IMG/VR virus record: IMGVR_UViG_3300021338_000072
Coordinates: 1 to 21,174 of that record
Length of the DNA stretch: 21,174 nt
Direction: 5' to 3' (one strand)
DNA from: a virus
The position numbers were made by a program, and so were the translations under genes. Numbering within the stretch: the first letter of the stretch is position 1; every line of letters starts with the position of its first letter. Shown in pieces: positions 11,555 through 18,987 of the stretch. Under the pieces are notes generated by a model. The model was not told the origin of the DNA. It worked only from the letters and a program-made list of their open reading frames with translations, and did not search any database.

Positions 11555-11965
11555 ATGGAAACAACAGAAAGATTTGAAAAAGCGGTGACCAAGCTTTATA
11601 AGGCTTTTCACGAAGGGGCGCTTAACGCATATAATTGCCATGCTTGTGCAGTTGGAAATATGTGTGATGGCTATGCTAAATGGGGTGTCAATTCCAGAAA
11701 TCGTATAGGTCAAATAACGGACATCAGATGTAAAGAACTTTCTAAATATGAGCTGTCTGAATTAGGCCGGGTCGAGAAAATATTTATGTCTTATTTTCCA
11801 GAGTCACATTTATCGGACAATAAAGAACTCCAATTCAAAGGCCTCTGCGCAGTAGTTGAATACCTGTGCGAACTGGACGGGATTCAAAATGTCATGGATT
11901 ATTCAAGTCTTTTTGAATACGATGAACAAGGGGCAAAGAAAGAACTTCAAACAGTATTCCCATGA
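11555..11965 (+). CDS. Conserved Bacteroidota protein with CxxCAVGNxC motif
   Basis: 136 aa. N-terminal FEKAVTKLYKAFHEGALNAY is followed by C28-x2-C31-AVGN-x-C37, then a mainly helical domain including LCAVVEYLCELDGIQ. I know this layout as a conserved family in Flavobacteriia and their phages. Some entries carry a misleading Na+-translocating NADH-quinone reductase subunit F label, for which nothing here gives support. The three close Cys suggest a metal or Fe-S site. Function unknown. Confidence 0.68.
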   Translation: METTERFEKAVTKLYKAFHEGALNAYNCHACAVGNMCDGYAKWGVNSRNRIGQITDIRCKELSKYELSELGRVEKIFMSYFPESHLSDNKELQFKGLCAVVEYLCELDGIQNVMDYSSLFEYDEQGAKKELQTVFP

Positions 11966-12045
11966 TCTTATTGATACCAAGTTTCCTACTCACCTGTATG
12001 GTATACTTAATGAAAAGAGAAACCGATAAACACAAGAAACGATGA
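11962..12045 (+). CDS. 27-aa micro membrane peptide
   Basis: MILLIPSFLLTCMVYLM followed by KRETDKHKKR: one transmembrane helix with a basic cytosolic tail. ATGA overlaps on both sides (with the 136-aa gene before and DUF551 after) support it as a real coupled gene rather than a gap. Function unknown. Confidence 0.55.
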   Translation: MILLIPSFLLTCMVYLMKRETDKHKKR

Positions 12046-12245
12046 ACTGGATTAGCGTAAACGAAAAGTTGCCGGAACATACATCTGATGTGCTTGTTTG
12101 TTACCCGCTGGTCGATGGATACATAGGAATGGCCTCTGCTTGTTATGATGAGGGAAAATGGTGGGATTATAAAGGCGACCAAGTGATCAGCATTTATCAA
12201 ATAACCCACTGGATGGAATTACCAGAACCTCCAAAACAAGATTAA
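12042..12245 (+). CDS. DUF551 family protein
   Basis: 67 aa with the full family pattern: W-I-S-V-x-E-x-L-P (3-11), V-L-V (17-19), a central YDEGKWWDY, and the closing THWMELPEPP (55-64). DUF551 proteins are common in phages of diverse bacteria and have no known function. Coupled to the micro membrane peptide in front by ATGA. Confidence 0.88.
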   Translation: MNWISVNEKLPEHTSDVLVCYPLVDGYIGMASACYDEGKWWDYKGDQVISIYQITHWMELPEPPKQD

Positions 12246-12247
12246 AA

Positions 12248-12337
12248 ATGGACTACTACACCAAAGGAATATTGATAATGCTTTTATATGCACTATTGGA
12301 TCTGTTGGTGTGGTTGTATGTGAAAAATAAACTGTAA
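12248..12337 (+). CDS. 29-aa micro membrane peptide
   Basis: MDYYTKGILIMLLYALLDLLVWLYVKNKL: a single, nearly complete transmembrane helix with short polar ends. It starts 2 nt after the DUF551 stop and ends 19 nt before the SSB-like gene, so it fits the operon spacing. Too short to classify. Confidence 0.48.
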   Translation: MDYYTKGILIMLLYALLDLLVWLYVKNKL

Positions 12338-12356
12338 AAACTTTAAAACGATAATA

Positions 12357-12992
12357 ATGGGATTAGAAACTATTGAAAGCAACAAGACCTATTTGACCAT
12401 TGTGAGGGGAACGCTCACGCAAAAGGTCGATGAAAACACTCCCAATGCCAAATTAAGAAAGTATGAAAAATCAGACGGCAGCGAAGGAGAGAAATGGGAG
12501 TTACAATACAAAAGTGTTTCTGGTGTAATCAACTCGCTTGATTTCAAGGATAGTGATTTTGGGGAGCAATTTGTAATTGAACTTAAAGATGTTGATGAAA
12601 CCTATTCCTTACAATTCCCTGTGGACAGTAAATACTTTTCGGATTTTGGAAAAAAGGTGTCGAACATCCATTTAGATATGGAGATTGTTTTAAGACCATT
12701 TGATTTTGAGCCAGAAGGGAAAAGGCGCACCGGAATTTCCATCATGCAGGAGGGGGTGAAAATAGAAAACTATTTCTGGGACAATGACAACAAAAAAGTG
12801 TTGCATGGTTTTCCTGTCCCTGAAAACAAAGGAGAAGGATTTGACAATGATGATTGGAAGGTTTACTTCATCGATGTAAAAAAGTTTCTTAAGAAACATG
12901 TTCAAGGAATAGTGCTTCCAGAATCATACACCCCACCGTTTGAGCCGGCAGACGACATCAACGAAGAAGACCCTGACGATTTACCATTTTAG
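12357..12992 (+). CDS. SSB-like single-strand DNA-binding protein (inferred)
   Basis: 211 aa. Beta-rich body compatible with an OB fold (YLTIVRGTLTQKV, KWELQYKSVSGVI, GEQFVIELKD), and a C-terminal acidic linker ending EEDPDDLPF. That tip closely resembles the DDDIPF tail by which bacterial SSB recruits partner proteins. It lies directly before a PD-(D/E)XK nuclease and NinG, the usual place for a recombination or replication SSB. I see no direct homology to bacterial SSB outside the tip, so the role rests on tip, size and context. Confidence 0.6.
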   Translation: MGLETIESNKTYLTIVRGTLTQKVDENTPNAKLRKYEKSDGSEGEKWELQYKSVSGVINSLDFKDSDFGEQFVIELKDVDETYSLQFPVDSKYFSDFGKKVSNIHLDMEIVLRPFDFEPEGKRRTGISIMQEGVKIENYFWDNDNKKVLHGFPVPENKGEGFDNDDWKVYFIDVKKFLKKHVQGIVLPESYTPPFEPADDINEEDPDDLPF

Positions 12993-12994
12993 CT

Positions 12995-13744
12995 ATGAAG
13001 ATTTTTTATAACGAAAAACTGCAACAGATCAACGTCCTTGACGAAAGGTTTTATACGGACGACAACGTTAGGTTCTATCCAAGCGCAACAACGGTATTGT
13101 CCGTGTATCCAAAGGGAGGTTATTTTCAAGAATGGTTGAAAAATGTAGGAATAAATGCTGATGAAATAAGGGATAGGGCGGCAGAGGTTGGTAGTAATGT
13201 CCATGACGCCATTGATAAATACTTGAAGGGTGGTGAAATCAATTGGTTCAATGAGCACGGATTAGAATTATACACATTGGAGGAATGGCAGATGATAAAC
13301 AAGTTCGTTGAATTTTGGGAAAGGTTCAACCCAGAACTTATTTCAACAGAGATAAGCCTAATATCCCATAAGATGAAATTGGGGGGTACTTTGGATCTGG
13401 TATGTAAAATAAACGATGAGATATGGTTGATAGACCATAAAACATCAAATGCAATACAAAAGACCCATGAGCTTCAATTAGCGGCTTATGTGGAACTATG
13501 GAACGAACTCAACCCAAAATTCCCGATTCAAAGAAAAGGGGTCATGCATTTAAAGGCCCAGACCCGAACCGAGGGAAAGAACGGAAAAATACAGGGTAAG
13601 GGGTGGAAACTCCATGAATTTGAAAGACCACAGGAAGAAGCCTATAGACTGTACAGGTATACACGGGCAATATGGGATGAAGAAAATCCAAATTACAGGC
13701 CCAAGAACCTTGTATATCCGGTTTCATTTAAAAGGACCGCATAA
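12995..13744 (+). CDS. PD-(D/E)XK nuclease (RecB/Cas4-like exonuclease)
   Basis: 249 aa. Conserved elements in order: SATTVLS (30-36), GSNVHDAI with H70, E119, GGTLD with D134, IDHKT with D147 and K149, and QLAAY (161-165). This is the PDDEXK_1/RecB-like layout H...E...GxxD...D-x-K...QxxxY. Such phage enzymes act as 5'-3' or single-strand exonucleases in recombination and end processing. It is 2 nt after the SSB-like gene, so both probably work on the same DNA ends. Confidence 0.85.
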   Translation: MKIFYNEKLQQINVLDERFYTDDNVRFYPSATTVLSVYPKGGYFQEWLKNVGINADEIRDRAAEVGSNVHDAIDKYLKGGEINWFNEHGLELYTLEEWQMINKFVEFWERFNPELISTEISLISHKMKLGGTLDLVCKINDEIWLIDHKTSNAIQKTHELQLAAYVELWNELNPKFPIQRKGVMHLKAQTRTEGKNGKIQGKGWKLHEFERPQEEAYRLYRYTRAIWDEENPNYRPKNLVYPVSFKRTA

Positions 13745-14097
13745 TGTTATTGATAGGAGCGCAGTTAGAGAGTTATCGAAGCCTTAAGGACAAAACGTTA
13801 AAGTTGAGTTTTGAGACACAAGAGCCCAATCCAGAGCAATTGGCACAGATAGCCAAGACTTCCCAAAAGTTCGGTTATCTAGCCTTTAAGGAAGATAATT
13901 TCAAGACCGATGAAATAGAGGTTCTGAACTCTTTGAAAGCTGACTATGATGAAAAAGGCAAGTCAAAGAGCCAACGGTTAAGGGCCGTACTCTACAAGAA
14001 TTTTGAGCAGGAGGATCTAGGGTACAAAGTATTCGATGATTACTACAACAGAAAGATGGAGGAACTGATAAACCACTTTAAAGGAAAGTTGGATTGA
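13744..14097 (+). CDS. Conserved phage protein of the recombination module
   Basis: 117 aa. The segment FGYLAFKEDNF (about 43-53), then GKSKSQRLRAVLYKNFEQ and a C-terminal YYNRKMEELINHFKGKLD, forms a pattern I recognise from Bacteroidota phages, where it sits beside recombination genes. Function not known. The start overlaps the nuclease stop as TAATG, and its stop is overlapped by the TTG start of NinG. Confidence 0.62.
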   Translation: MLLIGAQLESYRSLKDKTLKLSFETQEPNPEQLAQIAKTSQKFGYLAFKEDNFKTDEIEVLNSLKADYDEKGKSKSQRLRAVLYKNFEQEDLGYKVFDDYYNRKMEELINHFKGKLD

Positions 14098-14702
14098 AAG
14101 CTAAACCAAAAGCGTGTAAGGGTATAAATAAGGCCCACGGTTACGAGGGCTGCGGAAAGGAGGTGCTGAACAGGAAATTTGGATTGTGCCCTTACTGTTT
14201 TTGGGATTGGATGCAGAACACGGAAGGAGGGAGATTGCACTACAAAAAACAGTTCATCCCAAAAGTTGAATCAAGGACAAAAAAAGAAATAAGGAAAAAG
14301 GAAAGGCAGAGAAGGGAAGACCTAAAATCGATTGCAAGGTTGATACAGGAAACCAGAAAACCCTTCCAAAAGTTCATAAGATCAAGGGATGCCAATGATG
14401 CGTGTATAAGCTGCGAAACAACAACAGCGAAGATATGGCACGCAGGCCACTACAAAAAGGCCGAACTCTTCACAGGGCTGATATTCGACGAGGTGAACGT
14501 GAACAAACAATGTGAAAAATGCAACACCTTTTTGGACGGGAACGAAAGCGAGTACCGTGTCGGATTGGTAAAAAAATATGGTCAGGATGCGGTTTTGGAA
14601 CTGGAACAAAGGGCCAATGAATTGAGGGTTTACAGTTTTTCAAGGGAAGAACTGAAAGAATTGAAATTGAAATACCAAAGACTACTTAAAAAGCCAAGAT
14701 GA
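14094..14702 (+). CDS. ninG: NinG/Rap-like recombination protein
   Basis: 202 aa, TTG start (TTGA overlap with the preceding stop). An N-terminal zinc ribbon (C8, C20, C32, C35), a charged helix (61-90), and a C-terminal HNH-like core: C104-x2-C107, WHAGHY (115-120), N137-x-QC-x2-CN (140-144), then GNESEY. This matches the NinG family (lambda Rap), which promotes phage recombination by resolving branched DNA. Length is normal for the family. It belongs with the upstream SSB-like and nuclease genes. Confidence 0.85.
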   Translation: MKAKPKACKGINKAHGYEGCGKEVLNRKFGLCPYCFWDWMQNTEGGRLHYKKQFIPKVESRTKKEIRKKERQRREDLKSIARLIQETRKPFQKFIRSRDANDACISCETTTAKIWHAGHYKKAELFTGLIFDEVNVNKQCEKCNTFLDGNESEYRVGLVKKYGQDAVLELEQRANELRVYSFSREELKELKLKYQRLLKKPR

Positions 14703-15334
14703 TGAAAGTATTGAACCTTTACGCTTGCCTTGGGGGGAACCGGTATAAATGGGACGATGTAGAAGTAACTGCGGTTGAACATGACCCAGAACTGGCAAAA
14801 TTATACCAAAAGCGTTTTCCAAATGACGTGGTAATTGTAGGGGATGCGCACCAATATCTTTTAGATCATTATAAGGAGTTTGAATTTATATGGAGTTCCC
14901 CCCCATGTCCAACACATAGTAAGGTTCGATTTGCAAACACAAAGGCAAAGCCAATGTTTCCATCAATGATACTGTATGAAGAAATAATATTCCTGGAGAA
15001 TTTCTTCAATGGAAAGTGGTGTGTTGAGAATGTTACCCCATATTATGAGCCATTGATACCAGGAATAAAAAGAGGCAGGCACATCTATTGGACAAACTTT
15101 AGGCTTCCAAACGTATTGAGCGATAGAAAAGTAAAAGTGGGCAGCGGTAAGGATGAAGTGAAAAAGTTATGCGCATTCCACGAAATAGACCTTTCTGGTT
15201 ATAACGGTGAACAACGAAAGGACAAGATAGCAAGAAACCTTGTGGACTATGAGGCCGGTAAAACAATCCTTGATGCGGCAAGGGAAATAATAAGAAAGGA
15301 GAACGTAGAACAACTAGAACTATTTGAGCAATGA
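14699..15334 (+). CDS. DNA (cytosine-5) methyltransferase, short phage type
   Basis: 211 aa. Motif I is NLYACLGGNRYKW (6-18); motif IV is SSPPCPTHS with catalytic C70; motif VI is CVENV (108-112); RHIYWTNF (127-134) corresponds to motif VIII; and the C-terminal NLVDYEAGKTILDA to motif X. The target-recognition region between VIII and X is very short (about 65 residues), as in compact phage enzymes. It methylates cytosine at C5 in a short site that cannot be read from sequence. With the adenine methyltransferase at 2021 it gives the phage two kinds of DNA modification. Confidence 0.85.
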   Translation: MMKVLNLYACLGGNRYKWDDVEVTAVEHDPELAKLYQKRFPNDVVIVGDAHQYLLDHYKEFEFIWSSPPCPTHSKVRFANTKAKPMFPSMILYEEIIFLENFFNGKWCVENVTPYYEPLIPGIKRGRHIYWTNFRLPNVLSDRKVKVGSGKDEVKKLCAFHEIDLSGYNGEQRKDKIARNLVDYEAGKTILDAAREIIRKENVEQLELFEQ

Positions 15335-15591
15335 AACAGACAAGCATTCTAAGTTATCACGACCCATTGACAAGGGCCAACATGAAAAGTGAAACTGAAA
15401 GGATATTGGAGGTGTTCCAGAAATACCCAAAAAGGAAACTTACGGCCCATGACGTGGAGGAACTGTCCGACCTTAATTACTTCGTCATCCAGAAGCGTTT
15501 GAGCGTATTGGAAAGAAACCAGAAGATAAGGATATCCGGCGTAGAGCATTTGGGCAGATACCAAAGGACACAATACTCTTTAAGGGCATGA
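15331..15591 (+). CDS. Winged-helix DNA-binding protein
   Basis: 86 aa. TERILEVFQKYPKRKLTAHD is followed by VEELSDLNYFVIQKRLSVLERN (helix-turn-helix with recognition helix) and a beta wing (QKIRISGVEHLGRYQRTQYSL). This is the layout of a small winged helix similar to those in phage replication initiators and MarR-like regulators. It is joined by ATGA overlaps to the C5 methyltransferase before and the DnaA-like gene after, so a role in replication initiation or early regulation is likely. Confidence 0.68.
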   Translation: MKQTSILSYHDPLTRANMKSETERILEVFQKYPKRKLTAHDVEELSDLNYFVIQKRLSVLERNQKIRISGVEHLGRYQRTQYSLRA

Positions 15592-16013
15592 GGGATGTTG
15601 AAAGGATAATAAGCATTTCAAGGTCTGTAATGGGAGATTCTTTTTTGTCTCCCGGAAAAAAACAGGTCGATGTATATAAAAGGGCGGTTGTCTATAAAAT
15701 TTCAAGGGAGCTAACCGGATTTAGTTTGGAAAGTATCGGAGAAAAGGTCGGTGGGAGGGATCACGCAACGGTCAGGCACGGCATAATACTTTTTGACAAA
15801 GAAATAGCCAAGAAACCACATTTACGGCTTTATCATGATATGTACAGGGTGATAAGGAACAAAGCCAAGGCCGACATTCCCAGTTACGCAATAGAGGCGG
15901 CAACCACAAGTGAATTATTGGAGCATGTCATCATCAACCAACGTGCCCACATAAAAAAACTTGAAGACATACTCGATAAAATACCCAATACGGTGAAAAT
16001 TAAGTACGCATGA
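15588..16013 (+). CDS. Stand-alone DnaA domain IV protein (replication initiator-like)
   Basis: 141 aa. Residues 26-75 match DnaA domain IV: VYKRAVVYKISRELTGFSLE, then SIGEKVGGRDHATVRHG, including the DnaA signature GGRDHATV (55-62; GGRDHSTV in bacterial DnaA). The AAA+ ATPase domain III is absent. The C-terminal part (105-141) is a helix (SELLEHVIINQRAHIKKLED). It probably binds DnaA-box-like DNA, at a phage origin or to compete with host DnaA. Neighbours on both sides are replication-type genes, joined by overlaps. Confidence 0.83.
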   Translation: MRDVERIISISRSVMGDSFLSPGKKQVDVYKRAVVYKISRELTGFSLESIGEKVGGRDHATVRHGIILFDKEIAKKPHLRLYHDMYRVIRNKAKADIPSYAIEAATTSELLEHVIINQRAHIKKLEDILDKIPNTVKIKYA

Positions 16014-16300
16014 CACTCGAAGATCGCAAAATCGAATTTATTGCAGAAGTGCATACTACGGCACTTAATAAGTATTCCGATGAAATGTTACAGGATTTCA
16101 TTGAGTACTGGTGTGAGCCTAACAGAAGTGGTAAGAAAATGAGATTTGAGGCGCAGAACTTCTTTTCAATGGGCAGGAGATTGGCAACATGGGCTAGGAA
16201 CGAAAAGAAGTGGAACACTCCCAAGATAAAGGATATAAAGGTCAACAAACCGCAGACAATAACAGAACAATTGATCTATGGAACAACTGGTAAAAATTGA
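16010..16300 (+). CDS. Small replication-module protein with FxEYWxEPN motif
   Basis: 96 aa. Residues 26-61 (MLQDFIEYWCEPNRSGKKMR, then FEAQNFFSMGRRLATWARN) match the C-terminal segment often found at the end of phage and Bacteroidota replication-initiation proteins (F-x-x-YW-x-E-P-N...KMR-x-E...RR-L-x-TW). Here it stands alone, so it may act in trans with the winged-helix or DnaA-like proteins. Overlaps both neighbours. Confidence 0.7.
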   Translation: MTLEDRKIEFIAEVHTTALNKYSDEMLQDFIEYWCEPNRSGKKMRFEAQNFFSMGRRLATWARNEKKWNTPKIKDIKVNKPQTITEQLIYGTTGKN

Positions 16301-17009
16301 AGAAAAGGGGATGTCCGTCCCGTGTAAGGCCCTTCCAGAAGAAACACTGAACGCCCAAGTGGCAAAGTTGACACAATGGTTGGAGGTGCTTTTAGGGGTC
16401 AAGGACACTATTGACAACCACAAGCGGATAGCATCCGTGATGATTCAGATAAAAGAAAATGCATGGGGATTGTCCGTAAACCAGATAATGGAGGCTTTTA
16501 AACTCTATGTGGATGGGAAATTGCCATTGGAACCGATGTCCGGGTTTATAGACTCAATACACTTCAATAAGGTCATAAATGCCTACAAGCAACAAAAATC
16601 CCCAAAGGTCGACAATCGCCAGACAATGTACAATGTCAACGATTATTTCATCAACAACAAGAAATTGACCGATGAGGAAGGTAAGATAATATCCGGGGTA
16701 GTTGAGACATTCAACCATCTATATGATGTGGGGGTTTTGCCCAGTAGGACAGGGGCGAGTGATGTGGTGGTAGAGGCCTATGAAAAAATGATGATGTCGG
16801 CAGGTGGATTTTTATTGGCCCCGTTGATCGATGAAAGAAAGAAGCTGTATGAAGAGGGAATGAAGAAAACCCCTGCCTATAAAAGAATACAGGATGAAAT
16901 ATCCAGGATAAGAAAACAGAGCCATCCAGACCTATTGCCAAAGTTCAAACAATTGGTGCTTGAATCATTTTTTAGGAAGCAAAAAAGGCATTTAAGGGAG
17001 ATTTTATGA
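16278..17009 (+). CDS. Possible helicase-loader-like replication protein
   Basis: 243 aa, largely helical. The first half includes AWGLSVNQIMEAFKLYVDGK and FIDSIHFNKVINAYKQQKS, a layout I have seen in phage replication modules of Bacteroidota. The second half is charged (DERKKLYEEGMKKTPAYKRI) and ends with SFFRKQKRHLREIL. No Walker motifs, so not a DnaC-type ATPase. Position after the DnaA-like and YWxEPN genes suggests recruitment of the host DnaB helicase; this is inference. Overlaps the previous gene by 23 nt. Confidence 0.5.
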   Translation: MEQLVKIEEKGMSVPCKALPEETLNAQVAKLTQWLEVLLGVKDTIDNHKRIASVMIQIKENAWGLSVNQIMEAFKLYVDGKLPLEPMSGFIDSIHFNKVINAYKQQKSPKVDNRQTMYNVNDYFINNKKLTDEEGKIISGVVETFNHLYDVGVLPSRTGASDVVVEAYEKMMMSAGGFLLAPLIDERKKLYEEGMKKTPAYKRIQDEISRIRKQSHPDLLPKFKQLVLESFFRKQKRHLREIL

Positions 17010-17167
17010 AGAAATATGGTTTTCCACCTGAAAGAGAAGTTGATGTGGTAATGTACAAGCAGACCGACTACGCCAACGCACTTAGGCTAAAAAAGTCGGG
17101 CGAAGAAAAAGGATGGACCGTAAAAATCGGCCAAAAAAGATATTTAAAACAAGGTAATAAGATATGA
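17006..17167 (+). CDS. 53-aa basic hypothetical protein
   Basis: Starts MKKYGFPPEREVDVVMYKQ and ends KQGNKI. ATGA overlaps on both sides support it. The pattern TDYANALRLKKSGEEKGWTVKI gives a helix then a strand, as in the short nucleic-acid-binding proteins of phages. Not recognised. Confidence 0.6.
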   Translation: MKKYGFPPEREVDVVMYKQTDYANALRLKKSGEEKGWTVKIGQKRYLKQGNKI

Positions 17168-17370
17168 CACTCGACTACGAAAAACTGGAAAACGACATGT
17201 ACGCAATGGTAAGGGACAGGGAAAGTTCACAGGCCAAGGAAGCGAAAAGAATAGGGGTCGCCCCCAGCATCTTCAACAGCGTGAGAAGCTATTGTGACAT
17301 ACATATCTCCACCTACTTCAAACTGGTGGAATGGCTTGGAAAAGATGTTGATTATTATGTAATGAAATAG
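17164..17370 (+). CDS. Small XRE-type HTH protein (Cro-like)
   Basis: 68 aa. ESSQAKEAKRIGVAPSIFNS, then VRSYCDIHISTYFKLVEWLG, reads as a helix-turn-helix of the XRE class (helix 2 QAKEAKRIGV, helix 3 PSIFNSVRSYC, then the closing helices). A second small DNA-binding protein in the rightward operon could act as a late or Cro-like switch; the target is unknown. A ~60-bp gap follows before the next gene, without a clear promoter. Confidence 0.65.
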   Translation: MTLDYEKLENDMYAMVRDRESSQAKEAKRIGVAPSIFNSVRSYCDIHISTYFKLVEWLGKDVDYYVMK

Positions 17371-17429
17371 GTGTAAAAACTTGTATATCAGATAGTTTAT
17401 TCGTAAATTAAAGTAAATATAGGGTTGGA

Positions 17430-17849
17430 ATGGAAGCAAAGGAATTTAGGGTCGGAAATCTATTGAACTACACTACTGCCGAAGGTGATGTGTTGGAAAC
17501 ATCTTTGGATTGGCAGGATTTTAAATGGCTCGAAGAAGATAGAAAAGGTTTTGAGTCCGTGCACGATTATATCCCATTGACCGAAGACTGGCTGATTGAT
17601 TTTGGGTTTAAATTCAATGACGAGGATGACGCATGGCAAAATCACCTCCTACATATTGAAGAAAGGAACGAGGACAGGCATTTAGCGCCAGAGACACGAG
17701 AATTGTTAAAAGATTGTTTTGGAGTTTGGCTAATGCATCACAACTGTTTTTTGAGAGAAATAAAATATGCTCACCAACTCCAGAACCTGTATTTCGCACT
17801 CACAGGAAAAGAACTAACCAAGAAAGAACAATCAAAACCAACACCATGA
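17430..17849 (+). CDS. Conserved phage protein with HQLQNLYFALTGKEL motif
   Basis: 139 aa. N-terminal ELRIGN-like start (AKEFRVGNLLNY), a central PLTEDWLIDFGF, and a C-terminal EIKYAHQLQNLYFALTGKEL (about 109-128). This combination is a very common conserved protein of Bacteroidota phages and prophages; function unknown. Its stop overlaps the ATG of the zinc-ribbon gene. Confidence 0.82.
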   Translation: MEAKEFRVGNLLNYTTAEGDVLETSLDWQDFKWLEEDRKGFESVHDYIPLTEDWLIDFGFKFNDEDDAWQNHLLHIEERNEDRHLAPETRELLKDCFGVWLMHHNCFLREIKYAHQLQNLYFALTGKELTKKEQSKPTP

Positions 17850-18199
17850 GCGATAAGGAAAAGAAATATAAAAGCGATTTAGTTAGAGAAGGACTATGCT
17901 TGAATTGTAAAAATCCAGTTGGAAACGATGTGTTCACGGTATGTGATGATTGTTGGGATAAATATCCGCTAAAATCAGTTTTATCGAAAGAAGAGGCAAA
18001 AGCTGAAAATGTAGTTGATCAAATAAAAAACTCAACTTCTCTCGAAGCAATATTCCATTTGAATCAATATGTGAAACACCAAATGTCAAAAGAGTTGGAA
18101 GAGGCTGAAAAGGAATTTAATAAATGGTTTCCAACCCCAGGAAAAGAAAGGTATGGATTTGTTTGGCTATTGATCCGCCTAAAGAAAAAGATAGGATGA
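17846..18199 (+). CDS. Small zinc-ribbon protein
   Basis: 117 aa from the ATG at 17846 (ATGA overlap); a longer in-frame opening exists but lies inside the previous gene. C18-x2-C21 and C33-x2-C36 form a zinc ribbon (LCLNCKNPVGNDVFTVCDDC). The rest is helical and acidic (QMSKELEEAEKEFNKWF). Not assigned to a family; a nucleic-acid or protein adaptor is plausible. Confidence 0.62.
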   Translation: MSDKEKKYKSDLVREGLCLNCKNPVGNDVFTVCDDCWDKYPLKSVLSKEEAKAENVVDQIKNSTSLEAIFHLNQYVKHQMSKELEEAEKEFNKWFPTPGKERYGFVWLLIRLKKKIG

Positions 18200-18270
18200 A
18201 AGAGGTTATATTTTTATTTGTCGCCCTAAGCATTTTCGCTATCTGGATAATCTACGAAACCAACGACTAA
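18196..18270 (+). CDS. 24-aa micro membrane peptide
   Basis: MKEVIFLFVALSIFAIWIIY followed by ETND: one transmembrane helix. The ATGA overlap with the preceding gene suggests coupled translation. Third such peptide in the rightward operon. Function unknown. Confidence 0.5.
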   Translation: MKEVIFLFVALSIFAIWIIYETND

Positions 18271-18288
18271 ATCACTAAAGTAAAGGAT

Positions 18289-18573
18289 ATGGAAGATGAA
18301 ATACAATCACACCTAAACAATAATTACTGCTCCACTTACAATGAAGTTGGAGAGGAAATGTATTATAGGCCAGACGTAGAAGAGGCAATCAAAACTTTCA
18401 ATGCTGACACAATGGAGCAGAACGAGAGGCTGAGCAAAGCAATGTTGGATTCTGCCCATAACCTCATACAATTCGTAGCAGTGGAACTCCGAGGGGAAAA
18501 ACTTTCAGATGAAGACATTGAAAGCATGATACACGACTATGTCCATCCAAAGAAGGAAACCAAGAAGGAATGA
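18289..18573 (+). CDS. Hypothetical acidic protein
   Basis: 94 aa. Y/C-containing N-terminus (NNNYCSTYNEVGEEMYYRPD), then helices (EEAIKTFNADTMEQNERLSK; NLIQFVAVELRGEKLSDEDI) and a K/E-rich tail. Soluble, acidic, not recognised. ATGA overlap with the next gene. Confidence 0.6.
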   Translation: MEDEIQSHLNNNYCSTYNEVGEEMYYRPDVEEAIKTFNADTMEQNERLSKAMLDSAHNLIQFVAVELRGEKLSDEDIESMIHDYVHPKKETKKE

Positions 18574-18782
18574 TAAAGGACGGACAAGATTATTATTTAG
18601 TAGATGGAAAAAAGTGGAAGGTTGTTTTTACAAATCTATTTCAACCAAATCACTATGGAGTGTATTTCTGGACACCATCAATTGAAATATACAGAAATAC
18701 CAAATATGTTTTTGAAAAACGTTCAAGCGGGGTAGCATTTTACTTTCTCTTTTGGCTTTTGGAAATAAGGTATATAAAATGA
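18570..18782 (+). CDS. Small hypothetical protein
   Basis: 70 aa, rich in aromatics. Starts DGQDYYLVDGKKWKVVFTNL and ends with a hydrophobic run (GVAFYFLFWLLEIRYIK, about 54-70) that could insert in or bind to the membrane. Overlaps both neighbours by ATGA. Not recognised. Confidence 0.52.
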   Translation: MIKDGQDYYLVDGKKWKVVFTNLFQPNHYGVYFWTPSIEIYRNTKYVFEKRSSGVAFYFLFWLLEIRYIK

Positions 18783-18982
18783 AGTACCAAACAATGACAA
18801 GGGCAATAGACCCCAAAGATGGTGAACTAAAGACCTGGATAGGCCCACGCATCGAGGCCATATCAAGAATGGAAGCGGAGGAAAAGATAAAGGAGTTCGG
18901 CTATCTCCAGATAACTGGATTGATCCACACCGAAGTTGACGAGAAGACCGGGGAAAAGAAAGAACTTATGAATTGGAATTGA
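18779..18982 (+). CDS. Small hypothetical protein, last gene of the early operon
   Basis: 67 aa from the ATG at 18779, which overlaps the previous stop; the longer in-frame opening at 18752 lies inside that gene. MTRAIDPKDGELKTWIGPRI is followed by RMEAEEKIKEFGYLQITGLI and a charged tail: a beta-helix-beta pattern with conserved-looking GPRIEA. I have seen similar small proteins just before terminase genes in Bacteroidota phages, function unknown. Confidence 0.62.
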   Translation: MKYQTMTRAIDPKDGELKTWIGPRIEAISRMEAEEKIKEFGYLQITGLIHTEVDEKTGEKKELMNWN

Positions 18983-18987
18983 ACCTA

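Noticed and set aside
17371-17429. Promoter in the 60-bp gap before the 139-aa gene
   Set aside because: TTTATTCG at 17396-17403 is only a loose -7 match and the nearest TTG upstream is 12 bp away, too close for a -33 box.
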